Source: Flammula alnicola (taxonomy: Eukaryota; Basidiomycota; Agaricomycetes; Agaricales; Strophariaceae). From it: 12,713 bases of DNA. The stretch's first letter is position 1, and every line of letters begins with the position of its first letter. The position numbers and the translations under genes were made by a program. Under the pieces are notes generated by a model. That model made no database searches. It saw nothing but the letters and a program-made list of their open reading frames with translations, and had not been told where the DNA came from. Of the stretch, positions 1 through 9,400 are shown in pieces. The stretch lies in contig JADNRV010000801.1 of assembly GCA_015499995.1 (NCBI GenBank), forward strand, positions 1 through 12,713, given 5' to 3'.

Positions 1-20
1 CGTAAAGAGAAAACACGCAC

Positions 21-1722
21 TGTTTTGATTTCGCTGGCCAGTATCCCACTGAACTGCAGCAAGCGAACGACACCCTGACCCGCGCCTACAGCCATAACGC
101 TGTAAAAAAACGTCAAAACCTAAGCACACCTTCCAACTCCAAAACCAAAAAAGAAAAACACACCTCGTTGCAGCCGTCGCCTGTGTCCTCTGCACCGCCG
201 CCGCCGCCGTACCGACACCCTGCCCCACTCCTGACGCCACTCCAGGGCGGCGGAGGTGCTTGAGTAGCCCACACCGCCCGCCGCTCCTACCTAGAGGCGG
301 GTGTGCCGAACCAGCCCCCGACCCGACCCTGGAGGGAGCGGCACCGCCGCCCATACCGATACCCATCTGCAACGGCGGGCGAGGCGCGATATTGGGCAGC
401 ATCGCGGCGGGGCCTTGCTGTTGGCCTTGCTGTCCTCCTCCACCCGGTCCTCCTACGGGTCCTTGTCCCATCCCTTGTCCCATTCCTTGCCCTCCTTGCC
501 CCCCTCCTCCCCTCCTCCTCCACCAACTCCAACTCCAACTCCTCCCGGCCCTTGCGGCATCATCGGCCCCTGCCCCTGCCCCTGCCCCCTGCCCTGCCCC
601 TGCCCTGCCCTGCTGACCAACCGGTATCCTACCCGTACTCGTCAGCCCGCCCCCGCCCAGCCCCCCAAGAGATGGTGGTAAAGCCATCTGCATCGTGCGC
701 GGGGTGTTGGGGTTCCTGCTGGCCTGCGAGGGCGGGCGGCCGATGGACGGCGCCTGGGGCTGGGATTGGGGGCGCTGTGGGTGCTGCTGCTGGTGCTGGA
801 GCTGGTTTTGGTGCTGGAGCTGCTGCTGGAGCTGGTTTTGGTGGTGTGGGTGTGTGTGCATCTGATCGGAGGCGTGGGGCGGAGAGTGGTGGTGCGGTTG
901 CTGTTGATGTTGGTGGTGTGATTGTTGCTGATGATGGTGTTGAGGCTGCTGCTGTTGGGATGTTTGCTGTTGCTGTTGCTGTTGCTGTTGTTGCTGTTGA
1001 TGCTGATGCTGTTGCTGAGGGTTGGATGGCGCCTGGTGCGGATTCGTCGCATGGGAAGGCGGGCGCGGGGGACGGCGTTCGGGGCGGCATCGTAAAACTA
1101 TTGTACATACCCATGTCGACTCCAGCAGGATTGTTATTCATCTCGTACTGCTGTGCCGGGGTGGGCAGGAACCTGGGTGTGCCGCCCTGCTGCTGCTGCT
1201 GCATGCCCATGCCCCCGGACGACGATGCCTGGGAGATGTCGGACATTTGCATCGGGGGCGTCGACGAGGGCACGAAAGATGGATACCCACCACCACCGGT
1301 ATTGGGGTTGGGGTTGGGCGGCACGCCGCGAGGGACGGCGGGGTTACCACCGCTGTAGATGAACGGCATGGAATTGTCAGGCGTGGTTCGCATGCGGTTG
1401 ATCGGCGTATGCGAGGGCCCTGCTGTGGACATGGACATGCTGGTCGGTCGAGGAGAGGAGGAGAGCTGTGGTGGGGCGTGCTGTGGGCCGCCGCCGCCGC
1501 CGCCATTCGGGAAGGGGCTTTGGTGGTGGGGCGGCTGCATGGAGCCCGGATGTTGCATGGAGCCTAGCGGGGGGGGCTGGCTGAGGCTGCTCATGACCTG
1601 GCCCTGGGACGAGGGCGTCCTGACCAAGTTTTGGGGCATGCCCTGATTGGCGGCGGCGGCGGCGGCCTGGGATCGAAGGATGTTGAGATCGTTGGGGGAC
1701 ATGCCAGGGTGCATCGACAAGA

Positions 1723-1753
<31 letters not shown>

Positions 1754-2115
1754 CTGTATGCGTAGCTGTGTTTGGTGTTGCTGCTGTTGCTGATTTTGGA
1801 CCTGCTGCTGGGTCGGGGCCTGACGCAGCGGGCCCGTCTGCGGGTTGATGCCCATGGCCATGTTCATGCCGCCGCCTGGGATGCCAGCGAGGGCGTTCAT
1901 GTGAGGCTGGGATTGGACACGGCGGACGCTGTTGGGGTTCTGCTGCTGCATCATGTTGGCGGGGAACTGGAGCTGGGGCTGGATGTGGACGGCGGGGGGG
2001 GATTGGCGGGCTGCTGGGGGTTCTGGGAGGGACGGCCGATCATCATAGGGGGGTAGCGCTGTTGTTGTGGAGGGGCGGCAGTGAGGATGCCCATGGGGGG
2101 GTGGCGGACATTCAT
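21..2115 (-). CDS. LIM-domain-binding (LDB1/SEUSS/Ptab-like) transcription co-regulator, N-terminal part, frame broken
   Basis: Probable nuclear adaptor that scaffolds transcription complexes through an LDB dimerisation domain. The first ATG is at 2115-2113 (MNVRHPPMG...). The product is very rich in Gln, Pro, Gly and Met, with polyQ, polyA and polyG runs and the stretch QLQFPANMMQQ. It is one long exon from 2115 to 164, an intron at 163-100 (GTGTGT...TTTACAG, 64 nt), and an exon at 99-21 encoding GQGVVRLLQFSGILASE, which I recognise as the start of the fungal LDB domain. A donor GTGCGT follows at 20-15, so the rest lies left of the window. The frame is not continuous: the start frame hits TGA at 1953-1951; codons phased as 2125 (QFPANMMQQ) carry the protein from about 2001 to 1071; then the start frame resumes to 164 without a stop. 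The long middle frame has only TTG, not ATG, at its head, so it cannot be the start. The family call rests on the short LDB segment and the overall style, without a search. Confidence 0.72.
567..610 (-). repeat. (CAGGG/CAGGGG)n G-run repeat, predicted G-quadruplex on coding strand
   Basis: The plus strand shows eight C-runs of 3-5 nt separated by TG. The coding (minus) strand therefore carries consecutive G-runs with 2 nt CA loops, a classic G-quadruplex pattern. It encodes Gly/Ala/Gln-rich low-complexity sequence of the LDB-like protein. The surrounding reading frame looks locally wrong (see findings), as expected where polymerases slip. Confidence 0.75.
964..1017 (-). repeat. CAG/CAA repeat encoding polyglutamine/His (tract 2)
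   Basis: Coding-strand CAG, CAA and CAT codons give an H/Q-rich block after NPHQAPSNPQQQ. The Gln-encoding frame is the start-codon frame (codon phase shared with 2115), not the frame used by the middle of the gene, so this tract helps locate the upstream frame change at 1067-1071. Confidence 0.88.
1724..1756 (-). repeat. CAG/CAA repeat encoding polyglutamine (tract 1)
   Basis: On the minus strand this is a mix of CAG and CAA codons giving about 11-12 consecutive Gln, followed after a short break by a second Gln cluster at about 1779-1812. It lies in the N-terminal low-complexity part of the LDB-like protein. Pure CAG units sit at the 5' end of the run on the coding strand, and the CAA-interrupted part follows. 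Confidence 0.9.
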
Positions 2116-2165
2116 TGCGGTTCAAGAGAAAAGAGATCCCACACGTGGCTTCATATCATATCACC
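2116..2165. promoter_or_regulatory. 50 bp divergent gap between LDB-like gene and IMP3, with CACGTG box
   Basis: Only 50 bp separate the two divergent ATGs. The gap holds a perfect CACGTG palindrome at 2142-2147, the E-box bound by bHLH factors such as Cbf1 in fungi. No clear TATA box lies in it. The 5' UTRs and core promoters must be extremely short or overlap the neighbouring gene. Promoter function is inferred from position and motif only. Confidence 0.55.
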
Positions 2166-2968
2166 ATGGTCCGCAATCTCAAATACCACGAACAAAAACT
2201 ACTCAAAAAAGTCGACTTTCTTAACGTATGGCTCCAGTATTTCTCTATGCTGTCTCTAACATATCCTAGTGGAAACAAGATGCCAATCTGCGCGAAATCA
2301 GAGTTATGCGGAGGTACCACATCCAGGACCGTGAAGACTACCACAAGTACTTGCCTGCCTCTTTTTTATGCCACTGTCTGTTCATCCATTTTCTAGATAC
2401 AACAAGCTATGTGGTTCCCTGCGCTCCTATGCCCACCGTGTCTCCCTCCTCCCAGCCCAAGACCCCTTCAGAAGTCGCATGGAGGCACAGCTATTGTCCA
2501 AACTTTACGACATGGGCGTCCTAAACACCTCTGCAAAACTCAGCGACATCGAGAACAAGCTCACTGTTGCTGCCTTTTGCAGAAGGCGCCTTGCCGTGTT
2601 CATGTGCATGTCCAAAATGGCAGAGACCGTCAGCGCTGTGCGTCGTGCCATCCCCACTTTTTTCGTCTGTCTTACTTTTTTTCCCTGATAGGCCGTCAAA
2701 TTTATCGAGCAAGGCCATGTCCGTGTCGGTCCCGATACTGTCACTGATCCTGCGTATCTTGTTACAAGGTGTGTTCTTTGCGTGTCTTTCATATCTCCCT
2801 ATTAAGCAGGCTACAGACACATGGAAGACTTTGTGACCTGGGTCGACACCTCGAAACTCAAGCGAACTATCATGCAATACAATGACGAGGTATGTCTGTC
2901 GTTATTCGTCTCTTCTCACCTCTGATCTTTCTTTTTTCGTCCAGCTTGATGACTTTGATCTTCTGTGA
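2166..2968 (+). CDS. IMP3: U3 small nucleolar ribonucleoprotein IMP3
   Basis: IMP3 is a nucleolar S4-type RNA-binding protein that works with Mpp10 and Imp4 in the U3 snoRNP and helps pair U3 snoRNA with pre-rRNA for small-subunit processing. Exons: 2166-2225, 2270-2346, 2397-2637, 2692-2768, 2817-2889 and 2945-2968; joined length 552 nt, 183 residues, the usual size for the family. All five introns are 44-55 nt with GT-AG ends, and the first has a CTAAC branch site at 2256-2260. Visible hallmarks are the N-terminus [19 protein letters not shown], the WKQDANLRE and [11 protein letters not shown] motifs, the S4 region at about residues 105-165 ([29 protein letters not shown]), and the terminus LDDFDLL. 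The frame is intact throughout, unlike the neighbouring genes. It is divergent from the LDB-like gene. Confidence 0.97.
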
Positions 2969-3451
2969 TTCTATCATCCATCCACCATCCACCAGGGCCA
3001 GAGCTACCTCATTGTGGCCTTGTGTTCTGCCTGTAAAAAGTACTCTAGCACCCTGTCATTTAAATACTCTAGATGCTCTGTCAGTTGCCCGGTACCGAAG
3101 AACTATAACTCTGTATCTGTACATTACCCAGACTGAAGCACATTTGAGATCATTGGCATGTGATGATCCTAACATTCATTAGATTTCCTAATCAGCGCGT
3201 TACGCGAGAGTTACTGAGTACTACATTCAGTTCGTGTTGTCAAGCTGCGAGCACAACCACACGCGTTTGCATTGTTTTTTCTCTTTTTTTTCTCTTTCTC
3301 TTCGCACAACCATCTTCAGCCTCTCCCCAAACCCCAAGCAGCCCCAGCCGAAGCGTGTTAGGCGTCGGCTTGTGGCTTTACCGACTCGGTACACACAGCC
3401 CTAGGGCCCACAAGCTTGCTTTCTCTGCCACCGCCACCACCCACAAGCACG
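2969..3451. other. Intergenic region IMP3-kinesin, with kinesin promoter
   Basis: This 483 bp gap has no gene I can support. It holds the IMP3 3' end, in which I see no AATAAA hexamer, and a CT-rich tract at about 3270-3302, typical of fungal core promoters. ACGCGT at 3261-3266 and a CGCG-bearing near-palindrome at 3196-3206 lie just upstream of that tract. A purine-poor leader follows up to the kinesin ATG. Confidence 0.7.
3196..3266. promoter_or_regulatory. MCB-like CGCG cluster upstream of kinesin-3
   Basis: The near-palindrome CGCGTTACGCG at 3196-3206 gives two facing AACGCG/TACGCG half-sites, and a full ACGCGT (MluI cell-cycle box) sits at 3261-3266. In fungi ACGCGT is the core site of MBF-type (Mbp1/Swi6) G1/S regulators. 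The cluster is about 190-260 bp before the ATG. The regulatory role is an inference from motif and position. Confidence 0.35.
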
Positions 3452-6400
3452 ATGGCTGAGGCTGGCGATGGAAACATCAAGGTCGTCGTCCGATGTCGCC
3501 CGCTCAACTCTCGCGGTACGTCTTGTCCACAGTGAAACGCCTTTGACATCCCTCTCACTTACCCTCCTCTCCCCTCCCTCCTCCTCTCCTCTCCCAAAAC
3601 CCCACCCAAAACCCCCCACCCACCCCACCCCACCCGCAGAGCTCGCCCGCGGCGCCCGCCCGCTCATCCGCATGGTCGCCAACCAGACCTTCATCGACCC
3701 GCCCGAGACCGGCTCCGCGCAGGACTCCAAGCGCGCGACGGAGCGCAAGACCATGGCGTTCAGCTTCGACAAGAGCTACTGGTCCGCGGGCCCGCGCGAC
3801 GAGCCGGGCTACTGCTCGCAGCAGACGCTGTACGATGACCTCGGGAAGGAGCTGTTGGACCATGGCTTTGCGGGGTTTAATGCGTGTATTTTGGCTTGTG
3901 AGTTTTTTGGTGGTTTTTCGGGTGGTTTTTTGGTGGTCTTTTTGGGGGTGGTTTGGGGTGGCGAGGGTAGAGTGCTGATTGATTCTTTTGTTTTTGTTTT
4001 TTCCTTGGATTGGATTGGATTGGATGAACAGATGGACAAACTGGTGTGTGGTGCTTACCAGATTCTACTCAAATCCCGGAGAAGCGTTGACAGTTCTGCA
4101 TTCTACACAGGATCGGGAAAGTCGTATAGGTGTGTACCCGCTGCTCCTCGATGCGCGCAGAGATAATGCTTGATAGGCTGACCGGGGCGATATTACAGTA
4201 TGATGGGATGTACGTCTTCATTTATTTTACAGTACTTTCGTCGACTTCTGGGCGTTGCTAATTAACTTTGACTCGTAAAGACGGCGCGGACAAGGGCATC
4301 ATCCCACTTACCTGCTCCGAGCTGTTCGAGCGCGTCAAAGACAAGAAGGCCAATGATCCGAATATTAATTTTACGGTCGAGGTGTCGTACATCGAGGTTC
4401 GTCCTTTTCCTATCCCATTTATTCCACAAAATCCAAAACTCAATCTCTCCACCTCCTCTTCCTCCATCGTCTACCCACCGTTCCCGTGCTACCCATTCCC
4501 TCAAAATTTCGCAGATCTACAACGAAAAAGTGCGCGACCTCCTCAACCCCAAGAACACGGGCAACCTGCGCGTCCGCGAGCACCCCAGTCTGGGGCCGTA
4601 CGTCGAGGACCTGAGCAAGCTCGTCGTGGGGAGCTACGACGAGATGATGACGCTCATGGACGAGGGGAACAAGGCGCGCACGGTGGCGGCGACGAATATG
4701 AATGAGACGTGCGTGTTGGCGTTTTTGGTTTTTGGTTTTGGATCTTGCGTACTTTGGATCTTGCGCGTCCTGCATCGTGCCTGTTGGCCCTGTTTTTTGC
4801 GTTCGAAGCTCCAGTACAGGCAGCGAAGTAATGTTACTACTTCGCTAGCGGCTGGCCTTCGCGTGCCTTTGTGCTTTCGTCTGCTTTTTTTCTTCTCGTG
4901 CCTTGCATTATCGTGCCTTACTCCTTCTTTTGCCTTCCTTCTTACGCATCTCGCATCGCACAGGTCCTCGCGCTCGCATGCCGTCTTCACCCTCCTTCTC
5001 TCCATGAAAAGACGCGACGAGAACACCAACTTGGACACGGAGAAAGTGTCGCGGATCAGGTGAGCTCTGCCCGAAATCGCCGTGTTGCTCTTGATTCCTG
5101 TATTATCGCACCTTTGCTTACCCACTCTGCCCATGTGCCCATGTACCGTGTAGCCTGGTCGACCTCGCAGGATCGGAGCGCGCAAACTCGACGGGCGCGA
5201 CTGGCCAGCGGCTCAAAGGGCGCGAACATCAACAAGTCGCTGACCACGCTCGGCAAGGTCATCTCGGCGCTCGCGGTGGCGAGCCAGAGCGAGGGCAAGA
5301 AGGGCAAGAAGGGCAAGGCGGACGAGTTCGTTCCTTATCGCGACTCGGTGCGTGATGCTCGCACTTTCCTTTTCTTTCTTTCTTTCTTTCTTTGCTTTCT
5401 TTCTTAATTCTTTCGGCGACCCTAATCGAGAGTACTTACCACAAAACCCCAGGTTCTGACCTGGCTGCTCAAGGACAGCCTGGGTGGCAACTCCAAGACC
5501 GCGATGATCGCTGCGATCTCGCCAGCGGACTATGAGGAGACGCTGAGTACGCTGCGGTATGCCGATCAGGCGAAGAAGATTAAGAACAAGGCCGTCGTAA
5601 ACGAGGATCCGAACGCGAAGCTCGTGCGCGAGCTCAAAGAAGAGCTCGAGGTGCTGCGAGGTGCGTACGATACAATCGCACTTGCTACCTAGTGCTGCTT
5701 GTGGTCGTGTGCTGATTGATTGATGGATGCCTGACGATTATTCGTTCGCGTGTTTAATTTTTTTTTTTTTTTGTGGTACATACACACAGCCCGCGTATCC
5801 GGCGCGACTTCGGAATCGACGTACGACCCGACGGTGCCGCCCGAGAAGCAGAAGGTGACGTACCAGACGAAGGACGGGCGCATCAAGACGGTGACCAAGG
5901 CGGAGCTGCAGGAGCAGATGGAGGCGAGCGAAAAGCTCATGGAGAGCCTGAACGAGACCTGGGAGGAGAACTGCAGCGCACGCACGAGGTGCAGAAGGAG
6001 CGGGAGAAGGCGCTCGAGGAGCTGGGCATTACGGTGGAGAAGAACCTCGTCGGCGTACATACCCCAAAGAAGGTGCGTGCGTGCGTGCGTGTGTGCGCAG
6101 AGTACACCCACCCACCCACCCCCGTCCTCATCGTGTGTTTCGCTGGATAATGAAAATTGACCAAGCCTTCTTTATTAATTAGATGCCCCATCTCGTTAAT
6201 TTGGTGCGTTCCCGTTTTCATGTTCGCGTGTCGTTTCTCGAAGCTGAACAGCATTTCTTTGATGCCTACTCCAGAATGAAGGTACGTCGCCGCCTGCCCC
6301 GAGAGGCACGGTTAATACCCCCCACTGCCGGCATCTCAGTTGACTTTTTTAATTCTACTTGCAAAACTATAGATCCACTCATGAGCGAGTGCTTAATCTA

Positions 6401-9400
6401 CCAACTCAAGCCAGGGAAGACTATGGTACGTACAATTGTGATTGTGGCACACCGATCTCATGGGCATTGGCTTTTACATACTTTGCTTTTGCTCGCTTTG
6501 CTTTTGCTCGCTTACGACATGTGATTGACCTTGGACTTTTTTTGGTACCCATAGGTCGGCCGTCTGGACAGTGACCTGCCCGCAGCCATCCGGCTGAGCG
6601 GAGATAACATCCTCGAGGAGCACTGCTCCTTCGATAACAACGACGGCAAGGTCGTGATTGTGTGCATGCCCAATAGCGTCACTGTAAGTAGTAAGATTGC
6701 GCTTTGTTCATTCATCTTCGGTTGTTGTTATAAGGCTTCAGATTAACGTTGCCCTCTACAGTTCTTGAATGGAAAACAACTGGTGCCAGGTCAAGTAAGT
6801 CCTTTCGCTGCTTCGCTTTTCGATTGAGGGTTGTTAGACTTACTGTTGTGGTGGATATGTTAGCCTCACAAGCTCCGTTCTGGTTTTCGGATCATTCTCG
6901 GTCCGTATTTTCTCGTCTCTTTTTTGAGAAAGTGGCTTATTTTTTTTGTGTCTTCGCAGGCGATAATCATGTCTTCCGATTCAACAATCCAGAGGAAGTT
7001 CGCAAGCAGCGCGACCGTGCCACCCAAAAAACCAACATGCACCTTAGCATCTCGGCCGCCGATCTTGAAGGGAGCGAAATTTCACCCCGACCGCATTCGC
7101 CCACCTCCTCGACGGACGAACAGTTTGACGTCGACTGGAATTTCGCCAAGCGCGAGGCAGCGTTCGCCCGGCTGGGTTTAGACCCGGCGCTCGACAACTT
7201 GCCCGACGACGACCTGAACAAGCTGTTCGAGAAGATCACCAAAGTGAAGACGATGCGCGACCACAACTCCAAGTCGCGGCCGGAGAGCAGTCTGAGCCAG
7301 GCGGACGACATCTGGAGCGAGACGAGCCGGCCGCAGACGAGCGACGCCAACACGGACGATACCAGCTTGTATGCTGTGCCGAGCTGGGGCGGGAGCCCTG
7401 CTGTCGACGACTCGCTCAAGGATGTGCAGAACCAGCTGCGGAGTAGGCTTGAGGAAATTACGGCGGATTCTACCGAGGCGGAGGACCTGAAAATCGAGAA
7501 GGAGCACATGGAGCACCAGCTGCGACTCGTCCGCAATCAGATGAAGCGGCTGATTGACGCTCGCTCCAGAGGCGACACGGATGCTGCTGGACTGGATTTC
7601 GAGCCAGTCATCTTCTCTGCGCGCCAGCTGAGATTGATCAGGAAGGTCTTGGATAGGTGGAGATCCCACCGATCCTTTTCCATGGCGGAGGTGATATTGA
7701 CGAATGCGGTCATGGTGAAAGAGGCGAATGTGATCAGGTTGGTTTTGCTCTTAATCTTACTTGTTTTGCCGTGTATGTCTGATGCAATTTCATGAGTAGC
7801 AAGGAACTCGGCAAAGAAGTGTCATACAATTTCACGATAGCATCTGGAGGTTCTCTGGCCGCACCGACTTCTGCTGTCGATACCATCGCAGGCTTGGACG
7901 AGTTTGGCGACGTAGCTGATCCGGTCCTTGCCTCTGCGACGCAACCATCAGTCGCGGTCAAGATTCTGGACAAGAGGCATAATGCTATTTACACTTGGTC
8001 CCTGGATCGAATGCAACAGCAGCTCCAACGCATGCGGAATCTGACGACATACATCGACCGTCCCTCGTATACCCAACACTTTTCTTCGGACGAACCTTTC
8101 TTCGATTCTCCACCTCCGGAATATTCATTTATCGGAAACGCGCTAATATCCCTAGCAACTCTTTCTCGCAAACTCTCATCCACCTCTACAGTACCCATAT
8201 TCTGTCGATATACCTCTGAAGCGATCGGTTCATGTCGCGTTGAGATCAAGGTTGTTAATGTCGTCTTGTCGCCCAAGTACCTCAGCAGCCAGTCATCTCC
8301 AACTACCCGGTCTTCCTCTCCGATACCCGGACCTGTACCCCCAGGCAGCAAATTGACCTTCTTCCTGACAATCGACCAGGTGAAGGGGCTATCTTCGCAT
8401 GATTTCCGTGGTGTCCATTTCCAAGTGCGACTCTCTTCATTTGTGGGATCCTCAGTATCGGCAGAAGAAGTTTTCCCATCAGCCGCGCTTGATATGGACG
8501 CGGCGTCCTTATCTGAACTCAAGTTTAGGCGTAACTTCTCTATTATTACAACCTCCAGAGTCCTAAACCATTTACGACAAGGTTATGCTCCCATTGAATT
8601 TTTCGCCGCACTCAGGCCGACCTATCTGGAGAGGATGGAGCGGTGGGATGAAATGCGAGAACAGAAACAATACATACGACCCAGTCCAACGATCCCCTCT
8701 CCAGAATCTCGGCCAGCCACTTTACCACCAATGCGCCGTTCTGAAACCGATTTTGTGGTAGAGCAAGTGCATGATGTAGTCGCGTGGCTTCAGGTTTGTG
8801 AGCTGGGACCGGACGGCTCATATGTTCCTGTCCCAGTCATATCACAGGGTAGCCTCGACCCGGGCGTTTTCTCATTGCATCAGGGCCTGCAACGACGCAT
8901 TGTCATTTCGTTATCGTCCAATTCGGGGCTTCAACTCCCGTGGCAAGAGTTCACGAAGGTCCGCATTGGCAATGTACGTCTATTGGATGCGAAAGGGCGA
9001 ATTCACGATTCCACCTCGAAGGCACTCGTCACGCTTCCACTGCTCAAAGAACAAGTGGTGGAGTTCAAGCCCGATGGTTCAGGAGCTCTGTGTGGCGAGG
9101 CACTTTGGGATTCCAGCGTGCACGATTCGGTGCTTCTCAACCGCGTCACTGCGTCAAATCAGCGGATCTTGCTTCAACTGACATGGTCTGTCGCGGTCGA
9201 CACATGTAGCGACCCAATACAATTCAGCATGGACATTGCAATCGCCATGCAGACTCGAGATGCCGGCCCGCCGTCCAAACTTCTCACGTTCTTTGGATCC
9301 AACAAAATCCTCTCTAAAACCAGCACACTCTTCAGCGTGCGTCTATCGCCTCCACTCACTCGCTCTGCCAAAGATTTGTGGCGGCTTGATACGTCGGAGA

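Noticed and set aside
567..610. Regular repeats (CCCTG units, CTG/TTG units) as a CRISPR or satellite array
   Set aside because: The units are 3-6 nt, without spacers, and lie inside a coding exon; they are simple codon repeats.
642..1052. Minus-strand Asn/Ser/Thr-rich ORF
   Set aside because: It is the third frame through the CAG/CAA repeat (AAC/AGC reading). It joins neither the upstream body nor the LDB exon.
1017..1115. An intron starting at the GTATGT at about 1115 that might explain the frame change in the LDB-like gene
   Set aside because: None of the available AG acceptors gives the required phase into the Gln frame, and the intervening codons themselves read naturally up to the C5 run.
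1304..1320. TTGGGGTTGGGG stretch resembling a telomeric repeat
   Set aside because: Only two units are present, inside the coding exon, where they encode alternating Asn-Pro codons of the LDB-like protein.
303..1358. Long plus-strand ORFs rich in Ala, Gly, Val and Cys (303-1358, 1022-1567, 1772-2056)
   Set aside because: They are antisense shadows of the G/C-rich Gln/Pro/Gly repeats of the minus-strand LDB-like gene. They have no domain character and no splice context.
629..2125. The 498-codon minus-strand frame taken as a complete gene starting at 2125
   Set aside because: Its first codon is TTG, and its last third (Ala/Thr/Ser/Pro low complexity) is a frameshift product; the true start frame and LDB-domain frame are phased with the ATG at 2115.
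4634..5185. Minus-strand ORFs opposite kinesin exons (4634-5185, 6967-7536, 7989-8522)
   Set aside because: They are reverse-strand shadows of well-supported kinesin exons, with no recognisable domain.
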